The notes beneath the pieces were generated by a model. The model saw only the letters and a list, made by a program, of their open reading frames with translations, did not search any database and was not told the DNA's origin. From assembly GCA_036501145.1 (NCBI GenBank), contig DASYAV010000102.1, positions 35,296-99,295 on the forward strand: a stretch of 64,000 nucleotides of DNA. Direction: 5' to 3'. The DNA comes from PALSA-505 sp036501145 (GTDB lineage Bacteria; Actinomycetota; Actinomycetes; Streptosporangiales; Streptosporangiaceae). Within the stretch, counting starts at the first letter, position 1. Every line of letters begins with the position of its first letter. Positions 7,508-16,997 of this stretch are shown here, piece by piece. A program made the position numbers and the translations under genes.

Positions 7508-9028
7508 ATGGCGAACTTCGAGTCGGTGGCCGCGGCCGAGGCCGCGGGCGGCGGTCAGCTCCGCCGGGCGCTGCGCGTCAGGCACCTGGTGATGCTCTCG
7601 GTGGGCGGCACGATCGCGTCCGGGTTCCTGCTGTTCGCCGGGTCCGCGATCGGCATCGCCGGGCCGGCGGTGATCATCTCCTACGTGATCGCCGGCATCA
7701 TCACCATCGCCGTGATGGCCTGCCTGGCCGAACTGTGCGTGGCCAAACCGGTGTCCGGCGCGTTCGCCACCTACGCCCGGGACACCATGGGCCCGCTGGC
7801 CGGCTTCCTCACCGGCTGGAACTACTGGCTGGCCTGGGTGATGGGCGCGGCCACCGAGTCCGTCGCGGCCGGCACCTACTTCCACAGCTTCTACAGCTTC
7901 GCGCCGATCTGGCTGGTGGCGGCGATCATCATCGCCATCGAGATGACGATCAACCTGGTCGGCGTGCTGTTCATGGGCGAGTACGAGTTCATCCTGTCCA
8001 CGATCAAGATGATCGCGCTGTCGGCGTTCATCCTCATCGGGCTGTGCGCCATCCTCGGCATCGGCTTCCCGCACCACGGCCTCACCGAACTGACCGCCAA
8101 CCACGGGTTCTTCCCGAAGGGCGGGGGAGCGGTGCTGACCGCCCTGCTCACCGTGTTCTTCGCCTACGCCGGCATCGAACTGGTCGGGGTGACCGCGGAG
8201 GAAAGCGTGCACCCGTCCCGGGACGTGCCGCGGGCGCTGTTCTACACGGTGGGCATCGTGGTCGTGCTGTTCATCGTGGGCATCTTCGTGCTGCTGGCCA
8301 TCTCGCCCTGGGCCACCACCACCACCAGCTCCAGCCCGTTCGTGGACGCCATCAAGAGCCTGAACATCCCGGTGATCGCCTCGGTGTTCAACTGGATCGT
8401 GATCAGCGCGTCGGTCTCGTCGGTGGACGGCGCGCTCTACACCGCGTCCCGGATGCTGTTCACCCAGGCCCGGGAGGGTAACTTCCCGTCCCAGCTGGCC
8501 CGCACCCACCCGCGGCGCAAGGTGCCCACCGCGGCGATCGCGGTCACCGCGTCGTGCATGTTCATCGGCGCGCTGCTCGCCTACTTCTACCCGTCCAGCG
8601 CGTACGTGTTCGTGGCCAGCCTGTCCACCTTCGGCTTCCTGTTCGCCTGGCTGATGATCGCGATAAGCCAGCCGCTGTACCGGCTGAAGATGGGCGCGGA
8701 GTGGGTACGCAACCTGAAGTGGAAGACGCCGCTGTACCCGCTCACCCCGATCATCGCGATCATCACCGTGCTCGGCGCGCTGATCGGCCAGTTCTTCACC
8801 GGTGGCTCCGGGCAGAAGCTCGGCCCGGTCACCATCCCTGGCGGCGGGCTGGCCGTCGTGGTCGGCGTGATCTGGACCGTCATCTGGGCGGCCTACTACT
8901 GGTTCTATGCCCGCCGCGCTTTCAGCCACGGTGACTCCTGGCGCAGCCAGGAGGACCAGGTCGCCGGGCAGACCGCCGGGGAACCAGAGCCGCTGCCGCC
9001 CGGCCCGGTGACCGACGTCCCCGGCTGA
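7508..9028 (+). CDS. APC-superfamily amino acid/amine permease
   Basis: A 506-residue protein with about 12 membrane segments. It has the APC N-terminal hallmark VMLSVGGTIASGFLLFAGSAIGIAGPAVIIS (split here over TM1-TM2), then TYARDTMGPLAGFLTGWNYW in TM3 and AGIELVGVTAEE in TM6. This is the proton-coupled AAT/GabP-type family that imports amino acids, GABA or amines. The ATG follows GAGGAGG. It is the first gene of a same-strand run (7508-15033), which places uptake ahead of transamination and gamma-glutamylation steps. Confidence 0.92.
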   Translation: MANFESVAAAEAAGGGQLRRALRVRHLVMLSVGGTIASGFLLFAGSAIGIAGPAVIISYVIAGIITIAVMACLAELCVAKPVSGAFATYARDTMGPLAGFLTGWNYWLAWVMGAATESVAAGTYFHSFYSFAPIWLVAAIIIAIEMTINLVGVLFMGEYEFILSTIKMIALSAFILIGLCAILGIGFPHHGLTELTANHGFFPKGGGAVLTALLTVFFAYAGIELVGVTAEESVHPSRDVPRALFYTVGIVVVLFIVGIFVLLAISPWATTTTSSSPFVDAIKSLNIPVIASVFNWIVISASVSSVDGALYTASRMLFTQAREGNFPSQLARTHPRRKVPTAAIAVTASCMFIGALLAYFYPSSAYVFVASLSTFGFLFAWLMIAISQPLYRLKMGAEWVRNLKWKTPLYPLTPIIAIITVLGALIGQFFTGGSGQKLGPVTIPGGGLAVVVGVIWTVIWAAYYWFYARRAFSHGDSWRSQEDQVAGQTAGEPEPLPPGPVTDVPG

Positions 9029-9052
9029 CCGGAGACCCAGGAGGACCCCCGC

Positions 9053-10384
9053 GTGGACAGCGAGAAGATCAGCGAGCTAGACGCCCAGTATCTGGCCGAT
9101 GTGCTCAAGGTGCGGTTCTTCCCGCTCGTGATCGCGAGCGCGGACGGCTGCCGGATCACCGACACGGCCGGGGTCACCCGGCTGGACTTCACCGCCGGCT
9201 GGGCGGTGGCCAACCTCGGCTACGGCAACCCGCGGATCAGCCACGCCGTCACCAGCCAGTTCACCCGCACCTCGTTCGGCACGCTGACCGCGATGATGAA
9301 CGAGCCCAGCGCGCTGCTGGCGCAGCGGCTGGCCGGCCTGATGCCCGGCGACTTCGAGAAGAAGGTCTGGTACGGGCTGCACGGCTCGGACGCCAACGAC
9401 TGCCTGGCCAAGCTGGTGCCGCTGGCCACCGGGCGGCGCCGGATGATCTCCTTCATCGGCGGCTACCACGGCCAGACGGCCGGCTCGGCCGCGCTGAGCG
9501 GGCACACCGCGCAGGCCAAGGCGGGCGGCGGCGGCAACGTGATCAAGATCCCGTATCCGGACCCGTACCGGCCGGTGCTCGGCGCCGACCGCGACCCCGC
9601 CGAGGCGGTGCTGGACTACCTGGAGAACTACATCCTGCGCACGATCTGCCCGCCGGAGGACACGGCCGGCATCATCGTCGAGCCGGTGCAGAGCGACGGC
9701 GGCGACATCGTCCCGGCGCCCGGCTTCCTGCAGGGCCTGGAGCGGATCTGCCGCCGGCACGGGATCATGCTGCTGATCGACGAGGTCAAGATCGGCTTCG
9801 GCCGGTCCGGCCGGATGTTCGCGTTCGAGCACTCCGGCATCACCCCGGACGCGGTGTCGCTGGGCAAGTCGATGGGCGCCGGCATGCCGATCAGCGCCGT
9901 GGTCGGCCGCCGCGAACTGCTCGACGTCGCCCCGGCGATCAACATGTACACGATGGCCGGGAACCCGGTCGCCTGCGCCGCCGCGCTGGCCCACCTGGAC
10001 GAGATCGGCCGGCTCGGCCTGGCCGAGCGGGCCGCCCGCACCGGCGGCTACCTGCTCGGCAGGCTCCGCGAGCTGCAGCAGCGGCACCCGCTGATCGGTG
10101 ACGTGCGCGGCCTCGGCATGATGCTGGGCCTGGAGACGGTGCGCGACCGCGCCACCCGCGAGCCGGCCGACAAGGAGATGGCGAAGATCGTCTACCGCGC
10201 CTTCGAGCTCGGGCTGATCGTGTTCTACGGTGGCATCTACTCCAACGTCATGGAGATCACCCCGCCGCTGGTCATGACCGAGGCCGAGGTGGACGAGGGG
10301 ATCGCCATCCTGGACCAGGCGATCAGCGAGGTGGCGGCGGGCAAGGTGAGCGACGAGGTGCTGGGTGAGTATGCCGGCTGGTGA
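9053..10384 (+). CDS. Class III PLP-dependent aminotransferase
   Basis: A 443-residue fold-type I enzyme of the 4-aminobutyrate/omega-aminotransferase group. Visible motifs are SDANDCLAKLV, the GGYHGQTAGS phosphate-binding stretch, LLIDEVKIGFGRSGRM with the PLP-interacting Asp, and SLGKSMGAGMP containing the Schiff-base Lys (residue 272). GTG start preceded by AGGAGG. It would move the amino group of an omega-amino acid or amine to a keto acid. Position between a permease and a glutamine-synthetase-like ligase suggests a role in amine breakdown; the substrate is not determined. Confidence 0.92.
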   Translation: MDSEKISELDAQYLADVLKVRFFPLVIASADGCRITDTAGVTRLDFTAGWAVANLGYGNPRISHAVTSQFTRTSFGTLTAMMNEPSALLAQRLAGLMPGDFEKKVWYGLHGSDANDCLAKLVPLATGRRRMISFIGGYHGQTAGSAALSGHTAQAKAGGGGNVIKIPYPDPYRPVLGADRDPAEAVLDYLENYILRTICPPEDTAGIIVEPVQSDGGDIVPAPGFLQGLERICRRHGIMLLIDEVKIGFGRSGRMFAFEHSGITPDAVSLGKSMGAGMPISAVVGRRELLDVAPAINMYTMAGNPVACAAALAHLDEIGRLGLAERAARTGGYLLGRLRELQQRHPLIGDVRGLGMMLGLETVRDRATREPADKEMAKIVYRAFELGLIVFYGGIYSNVMEITPPLVMTEAEVDEGIAILDQAISEVAAGKVSDEVLGEYAGW

Positions 10385-11780
10385 GTCCGCGGGCCCCGCC
10401 CTGAGCGCGGAAGACCGGGCCGGGCGCAGTCGCCGGGCAACGGCTGATATTGAACGGCTGCGCGCCGGCGATGTCGCGATGGCCGCCCTCACCTGGGTGG
10501 ACAACGCCGGGATCACGCGGGTCAAGGCCGTGCCGCTCAGCCGCCTGGAGCGCGCCGCGGGCTGGGGCGTCGGCATGTCCCCGGTGTTCGACGTATACCT
10601 GGTCAACGACGACATGACGGCCAGCAAGTACATCGGCGGCCCCGGCGGTGACCTGCGGCTGATCCCGGATCTGGGGCGGCTCACCGTGCTCGCCGGGCAG
10701 CCCGGCTGGGCCTGGGCGCCGGTGGACCGGTACACCCAGGACGGCGAGGTATACCCCGCCTGCCAGCGCTCGTTCGCCCGCCGGATCACCGGCCTGGCCG
10801 CGGCGCGCGGGCTCGAGCTGCGGATGGCCATCGAGATCGAATGGGCGGTCGGCGCCGACGGCGACGACGGCACGTTCGTGCCGGCCTGCCAGGGGCCGGC
10901 CTACGGCATGACCCGGCTGATCGAGCTGTCCGACTACGCCCGGGACGTGGTGACGGCGCTGGAACGGCAGGGTGTCGCGGTCGAGCAGTTCCACCCCGAG
11001 TACGCGGCCGGCCAGCTGGAACTGTCGGTGGCGCCGTCGGACCCGGTGTCCGCGGCCGACGACAGCGTGCTGGTGCGGCAGACCATCCGTGCCGTGTCGG
11101 CCCGGCACGGGCTGGCGGCCACGTTCGCCCCGTCGGTCGTGGCCGGGGCGGTCGGCAACGGCGGCCACGTGCACCTCAGCCTGTGGCGGGACGGGCAGAA
11201 CCTGCTGGCCGGCGGGCCGGGCCGGTACGGCATCAGCCGGGACGGCGAGGCGTTCGCCGGCGGCATCCTGGCCGCGCTGCCCGAGCTGACCGGGGTGGGC
11301 TCGCCCAGCGTGGCCAGCTACCTGCGGCTGGTCCCCTCGCACTGGGCGGGTGTGTTCGCCTGCTGGGGCTGGGAGAACCGGGAGGCGGCGCTGCGCCTGG
11401 TCACCGGGTCGGACGGCGAGCAGGCCGTGCGGGCCAACCTCGAGGTCAAGTGCTTCGACCTGTCCGCGAACCCGTACCTGGTGACCGGGGCACTGATCGC
11501 CGCCGGGCTGGCCGGCCTGGACGAGGGGGCCGGGCTGCCCGGCGAGATCCTGACCGACCCGGCCGGGCTGCCGCCCGGTGAGCTGGACCGCCGCGGCATC
11601 CGGCGGCTGCCGCGGTCGCTGCCCGAGGCGGTGGCCGCCCTGGAGGGCAGCGCGGTGCTGCGCGCGGCGATGGGCAACCCGCTGTTCGAGGCGTTCCTCG
11701 CGGTCCGCCGGGCCGAGGTGGACCTGTTCGCCGGGGTCAGCCCGGACGGCATCACAGCCCGCACCCGCTGGCGATGGTGA
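10365..11780 (+). CDS. Glutamine synthetase-like ligase (GlnA3/GlnA4/gamma-glutamylamide type)
   Basis: A 471-residue glutamine-synthetase fold. The catalytic domain shows the metal-binding ELRMAIEIEW pair, GNGGHVHLSLW (the GSGMHVH equivalent), WENREAALRL (the NR-S motif) and VKCFDLSANPYL at the C-terminal metal site. The adenylylation loop of GlnA is absent, so it is not the central nitrogen-assimilation enzyme. Relatives (PuuA, IpuC, GlnA3, GlnA4) attach glutamate to polyamines, isopropylamine or ethanolamine. The GTG at 10365 follows GAGGTG and overlaps the aminotransferase by 20 bp, so the two are coupled. Confidence 0.85.
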   Translation: MSMPAGESAGPALSAEDRAGRSRRATADIERLRAGDVAMAALTWVDNAGITRVKAVPLSRLERAAGWGVGMSPVFDVYLVNDDMTASKYIGGPGGDLRLIPDLGRLTVLAGQPGWAWAPVDRYTQDGEVYPACQRSFARRITGLAAARGLELRMAIEIEWAVGADGDDGTFVPACQGPAYGMTRLIELSDYARDVVTALERQGVAVEQFHPEYAAGQLELSVAPSDPVSAADDSVLVRQTIRAVSARHGLAATFAPSVVAGAVGNGGHVHLSLWRDGQNLLAGGPGRYGISRDGEAFAGGILAALPELTGVGSPSVASYLRLVPSHWAGVFACWGWENREAALRLVTGSDGEQAVRANLEVKCFDLSANPYLVTGALIAAGLAGLDEGAGLPGEILTDPAGLPPGELDRRGIRRLPRSLPEAVAALEGSAVLRAAMGNPLFEAFLAVRRAEVDLFAGVSPDGITARTRWRW

Positions 11781-11807
11781 CCCGCCGGTGGTGATCTGGC
11801 GGTGGTG

Positions 11808-12683
11808 ATGGAGCCGGGAGCGACGGTGGCCGACCGGCTGCGGCTGCGGATGCGCGAACTCACCACGGCCGAGCGCAAGGTGGCCCGGGTACTGATGGCC
11901 AGCTACCCGGTCGGCGGGCTGGATCCGGTCGCCAAGCTGGCCGCGGCCGCCGGGGTGAGCGCGCCCACCGTGGTGCGGCTGGTGGCCAAGCTGGAATTCG
12001 ACGGGTACGCCGAGTTCCAGCAGTCGCTGAAGGCCGAGGTGTCGGCGCGGCTGTCCTCTCCGCTGGAGATGCACGCGGAGCACCCGGGCGCGGCCCGTGG
12101 CGGCGCGCTGCCGCGCAGCGAGCAACTGCTGTGCGACGGCATCAGGTCCAGCTTCGCGCACCTGCCGGCGGCCGAGTTCGACCAGGCCGTCACGCTGCTC
12201 GCCGACGGCCGGCGCGGCGTGACGCTGGCCGGCGGCCGGTTCAGCAGCATGCTTGCCGAGTACCTGGCCGCGCACCTGCGCATCCTGCGGCCCCGGGTGC
12301 AGGTGCTGTCGGCGGCCCGGCCGGACCGGCTCAGCTCGATGCTCGACGTCGGGCGCCGGGACGTGTTCGTCGCGTTCGACTACCGCCGCTACCAGCACGA
12401 CACGATCCGGCTGGCCACGACGGCCAAGGAGCAGGGCGCCACGCTGATCGCGTTCACCGATCCCTACCTGTCGCCGCTGGCCGCCCGGGCCGACGTGATC
12501 CTGACCTCCAGCGTGGCCTCGCCGTCGCCGTTCGACGCGCTGACCCCGGCCATGGCGCTGGTGGAAGCGCTCATCGCCGCGCTGGTGGACCGGCTCGGCG
12601 ACGCCCCCCGGGTCCGGATGGCCCGCTACGACGAACTAACCGGCGGAACGGTCAGCAGCGGTAACGAGGAGGGATCGTCATGA
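11808..12683 (+). CDS. RpiR/MurR-family transcriptional regulator
   Basis: A 291-residue protein (counting from ATG 11808). The N-terminal HTH_6 domain contains LTTAERKVARVLMASYP and VAKLAAAAGVSAPTVVRLVAKLEFDGYAEFQ. A SIS domain follows from about residue 115 (GVTLAGGRFSSMLAEYLAAHL; DVFVAFDYRRYQHDT; GATLIAFTDPYLSPL). SIS domains sense phosphorylated sugars or related anionic metabolites. It lies inside the operon between ligase and amidohydrolase, so it likely autoregulates; the TGTAAC-containing palindrome at 7443 is the leading candidate site. Confidence 0.9.
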   Translation: MEPGATVADRLRLRMRELTTAERKVARVLMASYPVGGLDPVAKLAAAAGVSAPTVVRLVAKLEFDGYAEFQQSLKAEVSARLSSPLEMHAEHPGAARGGALPRSEQLLCDGIRSSFAHLPAAEFDQAVTLLADGRRGVTLAGGRFSSMLAEYLAAHLRILRPRVQVLSAARPDRLSSMLDVGRRDVFVAFDYRRYQHDTIRLATTAKEQGATLIAFTDPYLSPLAARADVILTSSVASPSPFDALTPAMALVEALIAALVDRLGDAPRVRMARYDELTGGTVSSGNEEGSS

Positions 12684-13840
12684 TGAACGGGCTGAATCTG
12701 CCTGGCCGGACAGACACCCCGCGGCTGGCGCTGATCGACCACCACGCGCACGGCGTGGTCACCGTGCCGCTGGACCAGCCCGGGTTCGAGGCCATGCTGA
12801 CCGAGTCCGACGACCCTCCCGCGCCCGGCACGTCGATGTTCGACAGCCAGCTCGGCTTCGCGGTGCGGCGCTGGTGCGCGCCGCTGCTGGACCTGGAGCC
12901 GTCCGCGCCCGCCGGGCGTTACCTGGAGCGGCGCGCCGAGCTGGGCCCGGATGAGGTCAACCGCCGGCTGCTGCGCGCCGCCGCGGTGGACGCCTGGCTG
13001 GTCGACACCGGCTACCGGACCGGCACGATCGTCACCCCGGACGGGCTGGCCGGACTCAGCGGCGCCCCGGCCCACGAGGTGGTCCGGCTGGAGGCGCTGG
13101 CCGAGCGGGTGGCCGAGGCCGGCACCAGCGCGGCCGGCTTCGCCGCCGGCTTCGCCGCCGCGCTGGCCGCCGCCACCCGGCACGCGGTCGGGCTGAAATC
13201 CATCGCGGCCTACCGGTACGGGCTCGACTTCGGCCCGGACCGGCCGTCGGCCGCCGAGGTCAGCGCGGCGGCCGGGTCGTGGTTGCGGAGCGCCGAGGCC
13301 AGCCGGGCCACCGGTGGGCAAGGCGCAGCCGTCAAGGATCCAATCTTGCTGCGCGAGCTGATCTGGGCGGGCGTGGACACCGGGCTGCCGCTGCAGTTCC
13401 ATGTCGGGTTCGGCGACCCGGACCAGCGGCTGCACCGGTCCGACCCGTCACTGATGCATGATTTCCTGCTCGCCACCCAGCACTCCGGCATGGCGATCAT
13501 GCTGCTGCACTGTTACCCGTACCACCGCCAGGCCGGCTACCTGGCCAACGTGTTCGGCCACGTGTACATGGACGTCGGCGAGGCACTCAACCACGTCGGG
13601 GCGCGGTCGGCCGCGGTGCTGGCCGAGGCCATGGAGCTGACCCCGTTCCACAAGATGCTGTATTCCTCCGACGCGTTCGGCCTGCCCGAGCTGCACTACC
13701 TCGGAGCGGCCGGGTTCCGCCGCGACCTGGCCCAGGTGACCGGCGGCTTCGTCGAAGCCGGGCTGTGGTCGGCCACCGACGCGGACCGGGTCGGCGAGCT
13801 GGTCGGCTCGGCCAACGCCCGCCGGGTGTACCGGGTGTGA
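12680..13840 (+). CDS. FluG-type amidohydrolase (TIM-barrel metal hydrolase)
   Basis: A 386-residue amidohydrolase-2 family protein. ALIDHHAHG gives the metal-binding HxH, LQFHVGFGDPD the barrel His, MLLHCYPYHRQAGYLA a further His strand, and YSSDAFGLPELHYLGA the catalytic Asp. This arrangement matches the N-terminal half of fungal FluG, in which an amidohydrolase is fused to a glutamine-synthetase-like domain. Here the two functions are separate genes of one operon. It would cleave the amide or a ring formed downstream of gamma-glutamylation. The ATG overlaps the RpiR stop (ATGA) and follows GAGGAGGG. Confidence 0.85.
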   Translation: MMNGLNLPGRTDTPRLALIDHHAHGVVTVPLDQPGFEAMLTESDDPPAPGTSMFDSQLGFAVRRWCAPLLDLEPSAPAGRYLERRAELGPDEVNRRLLRAAAVDAWLVDTGYRTGTIVTPDGLAGLSGAPAHEVVRLEALAERVAEAGTSAAGFAAGFAAALAAATRHAVGLKSIAAYRYGLDFGPDRPSAAEVSAAAGSWLRSAEASRATGGQGAAVKDPILLRELIWAGVDTGLPLQFHVGFGDPDQRLHRSDPSLMHDFLLATQHSGMAIMLLHCYPYHRQAGYLANVFGHVYMDVGEALNHVGARSAAVLAEAMELTPFHKMLYSSDAFGLPELHYLGAAGFRRDLAQVTGGFVEAGLWSATDADRVGELVGSANARRVYRV

Positions 13841-15033
13841 GCAGCGGCACCGGCCACGTCGACGGGGTCCGGGCCGCGCTGCGGGCGGCGCTGGCGGCCG
13901 AGCTTGACGACGCGGTCTTGCTGCGGCACGACCTGCACGCTCACCCCGAGCTGTCCGGCGCCGAGCAGCGCACCGCGGCCACCGTGGCGGCAGCGCTCGG
14001 CGAGCCGGACGCGGCCGTGGTCGCGGGCACCGGGCGGCTGATCCGGATCGGGCCGGCCGGCGGGCCGTGCGTCGCGGTCCGCGGTGAGATGGACGCACTG
14101 CCGGTGACCGAGCAGACCGGCGCGCCCTGGGCGTCGGCGGCCGGTGCCATGCACGCCTGCGGGCACGACGTGCACCTGGCCGCGCTGGCCGCGCTCGGCC
14201 GGGCCGCCCGGCGGGTCGACCAGGATGGCGGGCTGCCCGCCGCCCTGCTCGCCGTGCTCCAGCCGCGCGAGGAAGCCTCCCCGCTGGGCGCGCCCGACGT
14301 CGTGGCCTCGGCGGCCTTCGCCGCCCAGGCGCCGCGCGCCATCATCGGCGCACACCTGCAGCCCAAGCTCCCGCCGGGCACGGTCGCGGCCGCCGCCGGC
14401 ACGGTCAACGCGGCCGCCGACGAATTCGAGATCCGCGTCGAGGGCCACGGCGGGCACGCCGGATACCCGCAGCTCGCCACGGATCCGGTGCCGGTGCTCT
14501 GCCAGGCCGTGCTGGCCATCCAGCAGATCGTGAGCCGCCGCATCGACCCCACGCACGCCGCGGTCGTGTCGGTCGGCGTGCTGGAGGCAGGCACCGCGCC
14601 GAACGTCATCCCGGGCAGCGCGCTGGCCCGCGGCTCGATCCGTGCGCTGGACGAGTCCGACCGCGCGGCGATGCACAAGGCGCTGCACGAGATCGTGGAG
14701 CACACCTGCCGGGCGCACGGCTGCCGCGGCACGGTGACGATCGTGCAGGGTGAGCCCGCGCTGGTCAACGACGAAGCGCTGGCCGCCGCGTGCTGGCCGC
14801 TGCTGGGCGAGGCCGGGTTCACCCTGGACACCTCGTTCCGGTCCTGCGGCGCCGACGACTTCGCCTTCTACTCCCGCAGCGCGCCGTCGCTGATGCTGTT
14901 CGTCGGCACAGCCGGCGGGGGAGGTGCCAGCCCGGTCGTCCTGCATCACCCGCGGTTCCTGCCGGAGGACAGCACGGTCGGCCAGGTCGCCGAGGCCATG
15001 CTGGCCGGCTATCTCGCCGCGCTGCTGGTTTAA
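13837..15033 (+). CDS. M20-family amidohydrolase
   Basis: A 398-residue zinc enzyme of the M20D (hippurate/IAA-amino acid hydrolase) type. RHDLHAHPELSG, VRGEMDALPVTEQTG, MHACGHDVHLA (zinc His-Asp), LQPREEASPLGA (catalytic Glu pair), a lid domain beginning EGHGGHAGYP, and the last zinc ligand in HHPRFLPEDST are all present. It would remove an acyl or aminoacyl group from an N-acylated amino acid or amine. The GTG overlaps the preceding stop (GTGA, 13837-13840). Confidence 0.9.
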   Translation: MSSGTGHVDGVRAALRAALAAELDDAVLLRHDLHAHPELSGAEQRTAATVAAALGEPDAAVVAGTGRLIRIGPAGGPCVAVRGEMDALPVTEQTGAPWASAAGAMHACGHDVHLAALAALGRAARRVDQDGGLPAALLAVLQPREEASPLGAPDVVASAAFAAQAPRAIIGAHLQPKLPPGTVAAAAGTVNAAADEFEIRVEGHGGHAGYPQLATDPVPVLCQAVLAIQQIVSRRIDPTHAAVVSVGVLEAGTAPNVIPGSALARGSIRALDESDRAAMHKALHEIVEHTCRAHGCRGTVTIVQGEPALVNDEALAAACWPLLGEAGFTLDTSFRSCGADDFAFYSRSAPSLMLFVGTAGGGGASPVVLHHPRFLPEDSTVGQVAEAMLAGYLAALLV

Positions 15034-15100
15034 CACGCGCCCGTAGTGAGCACTTAGTTACAGGCTGTCTAAATTTGCCCCAACCTGCGCTGAGGTGGTC

Positions 15101-16933
15101 ATGCGTCGCCTGACGGTGATTCCGGTCATGTCGGCGGCGGCCCTGGCGGCCGCCGTTATCCCGCTGGCCAGCGCTTCCGGCGCGGCAACGGCCGCACCCC
15201 CCACGAAGCAGCCGGTCGCGGTGGGCAGCGGGGGTGGCGCGGCGTCGATGAGCCTGGGCGCGAGCCAGGCCGCCATTGACGTGCTGAAGCGCGGCGGCAA
15301 CGCCGTCGACGCCGCGGTGGCGGCGGCCAGCACGATGGGCGCCACGATCCCGTTCGTGGCCGACCCGGGCGGCGGCGGGTTCATGGTGATCTACCTGGCC
15401 CGCACCCACCAGGTGGTGACGATCGACGGCCGGGAGAACTGCCCGCGGGCGTGCTCGCCCACGATGTTCATCAACCCGAAGACCGGCAAGCCGCGCGACT
15501 ACTTCTACGCCTCCGACCAGCCGCTGTCCACCGGCGTGCCGTCCATGGTGGCCACCTGGGCCAAGGCGGTCAAGCGGTACGGCAACCAGACCCTGGCCGC
15601 CGACCTGCAGCCGGCCGTCGCGACGGCCGACAGGGGCACCAGGGTCGACGCGGACTTCCGCCAGCTCGAGCAGTCCGACCTGCCCGAGCTGCGCGCCTAC
15701 ACGGCCAGCCGGCAGCTCTTCCTGACCAGGTCGGGCGACCCGCTGCCGGTGGGCGCGCTGTTCCGGGACCCGGACCTGGCGCACACCTACCGGCTGCTGG
15801 CCAAGAACGGGCCCTCGTACCTGTACAACGGGCCGATCGGCCGGGCCGTCATCGCCGCCGACGACCACCCGGCGCTGTACCCGGGCCAGCACGTCGTCGG
15901 GCTGCGCGGCATCATGACCATGAACGACCTGCGCGCCTACCGGGCCCGGGTGCAGGCGCCGACGCACGTGCGCTACCGCGGGCTCGACGTGTACAGCATG
16001 GCCCCGCCGTCCAGCAGCGGCACCACCGTCGGCGAGGCGCTGAACATCCTGAACGGCTACAACCTGCGGGGCGAGCCGCGGGCCACCGCGCTGTTCCATT
16101 ACCTGGAGGCGTCCCGGCTGTCCTACGCCGACCGGAACGCCTACGTCGGCGACCCGCGTTACGTCGGCGTGCCGGTCAAGTCGCTGACCAGCCCGAAGTT
16201 CGCCGCGACCCGCCGGTGCCTGATCCACGGCCAGGCGCTGGTCTCCCCGGTCGCGCCCGGTGACCCGGTGCCGCCGTACCAGAAGTGCAAGAACCAGGCC
16301 GGCGTGGCCTTCGCCACCAACGAGGGCCAGCACACCAACAACATCGTCACCGTGGACAAGTGGGGCGACGTCGTCGGCTACACCAACACGATCAACTTCT
16401 TCGGCGGCAGCGGCCAGACCGTGCCCGGGTACGGCTTCCTGCTGAACGACGAGATGACCGACTTCGACTTCGCGGCGCCCGCGCCCGGGGCATACGACCC
16501 GAACCTGCCGGCCGGCGGCAAGCAGCCCCGGTCCAGCATGGGCCCGGCCCTGGTGTTCCGCGGCGGGCAGCCCGACTTCGCGGTGGGCGCGGCGGGTGGA
16601 TCCACGATCATCACGACGATCCTGCAGATCATCCTGAACCACGTGGACTTCGGCATGTCGCTGCCGGCCGCGCTGGCCGCGCCGCGGGTGAGCCAGACCA
16701 ACTCGGCCACCTCACTGGCCGAGCCCGCTTTCTATCACAGCTCGCTGGCGCATCAGCTGACCAGCCAGTTCGGTGAGCAGTTCGCCCTGGCCACCGGGCC
16801 GATCCTGCCGCTCGACCACTACCCGGGCGACGCCACCGCGCTGGAGTTCCTCGGCCACGGCCGGTATGAGACGGCCGCTGAGCCGGTGCGCCTCGGCGGC
16901 GGAAGCGCCCTCGTCGTGCATCCTGGAAAGTAG
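15101..16933 (+). CDS. ggt: Secreted gamma-glutamyltransferase
   Basis: A 610-residue Ntn-hydrolase. A Sec-type signal peptide occupies residues 1-35 (MRRLTVIPVMSAAALAAAV, AASGAATAAP). The large subunit shows GGNAVDAAVAAASTMG and the glutamate-binding DGRENCP. Autoprocessing should occur before Thr412 in EGQHTNNIVTVD. The small subunit carries GGKQPRSSMGPALVF and AAGGSTIITTILQ, equivalents of the SSM and glycine-rich oxyanion loops. The residue after the nucleophile is Asn, not the usual Thr or Ser. It hydrolyses or transfers gamma-glutamyl groups outside the membrane. It follows the gamma-glutamyl-ligase operon by 70 bp on the same strand. Confidence 0.92.
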   Translation: MRRLTVIPVMSAAALAAAVIPLASASGAATAAPPTKQPVAVGSGGGAASMSLGASQAAIDVLKRGGNAVDAAVAAASTMGATIPFVADPGGGGFMVIYLARTHQVVTIDGRENCPRACSPTMFINPKTGKPRDYFYASDQPLSTGVPSMVATWAKAVKRYGNQTLAADLQPAVATADRGTRVDADFRQLEQSDLPELRAYTASRQLFLTRSGDPLPVGALFRDPDLAHTYRLLAKNGPSYLYNGPIGRAVIAADDHPALYPGQHVVGLRGIMTMNDLRAYRARVQAPTHVRYRGLDVYSMAPPSSSGTTVGEALNILNGYNLRGEPRATALFHYLEASRLSYADRNAYVGDPRYVGVPVKSLTSPKFAATRRCLIHGQALVSPVAPGDPVPPYQKCKNQAGVAFATNEGQHTNNIVTVDKWGDVVGYTNTINFFGGSGQTVPGYGFLLNDEMTDFDFAAPAPGAYDPNLPAGGKQPRSSMGPALVFRGGQPDFAVGAAGGSTIITTILQIILNHVDFGMSLPAALAAPRVSQTNSATSLAEPAFYHSSLAHQLTSQFGEQFALATGPILPLDHYPGDATALEFLGHGRYETAAEPVRLGGGSALVVHPGK

Positions 16934-16997
16934 CCGGGAGGTAACCCGAAACACGGATCCGCCGCATAACCTGGCGCGACACGCCGGGGCGTGATCA

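Noticed and set aside
10323..12398. 691-codon minus-strand open frame opposite the ligase and RpiR genes
   Set aside because: Antisense shadow rich in Gln/Arg/His/Gly; the plus-strand proteins carry unmistakable GS and RpiR/SIS motifs.
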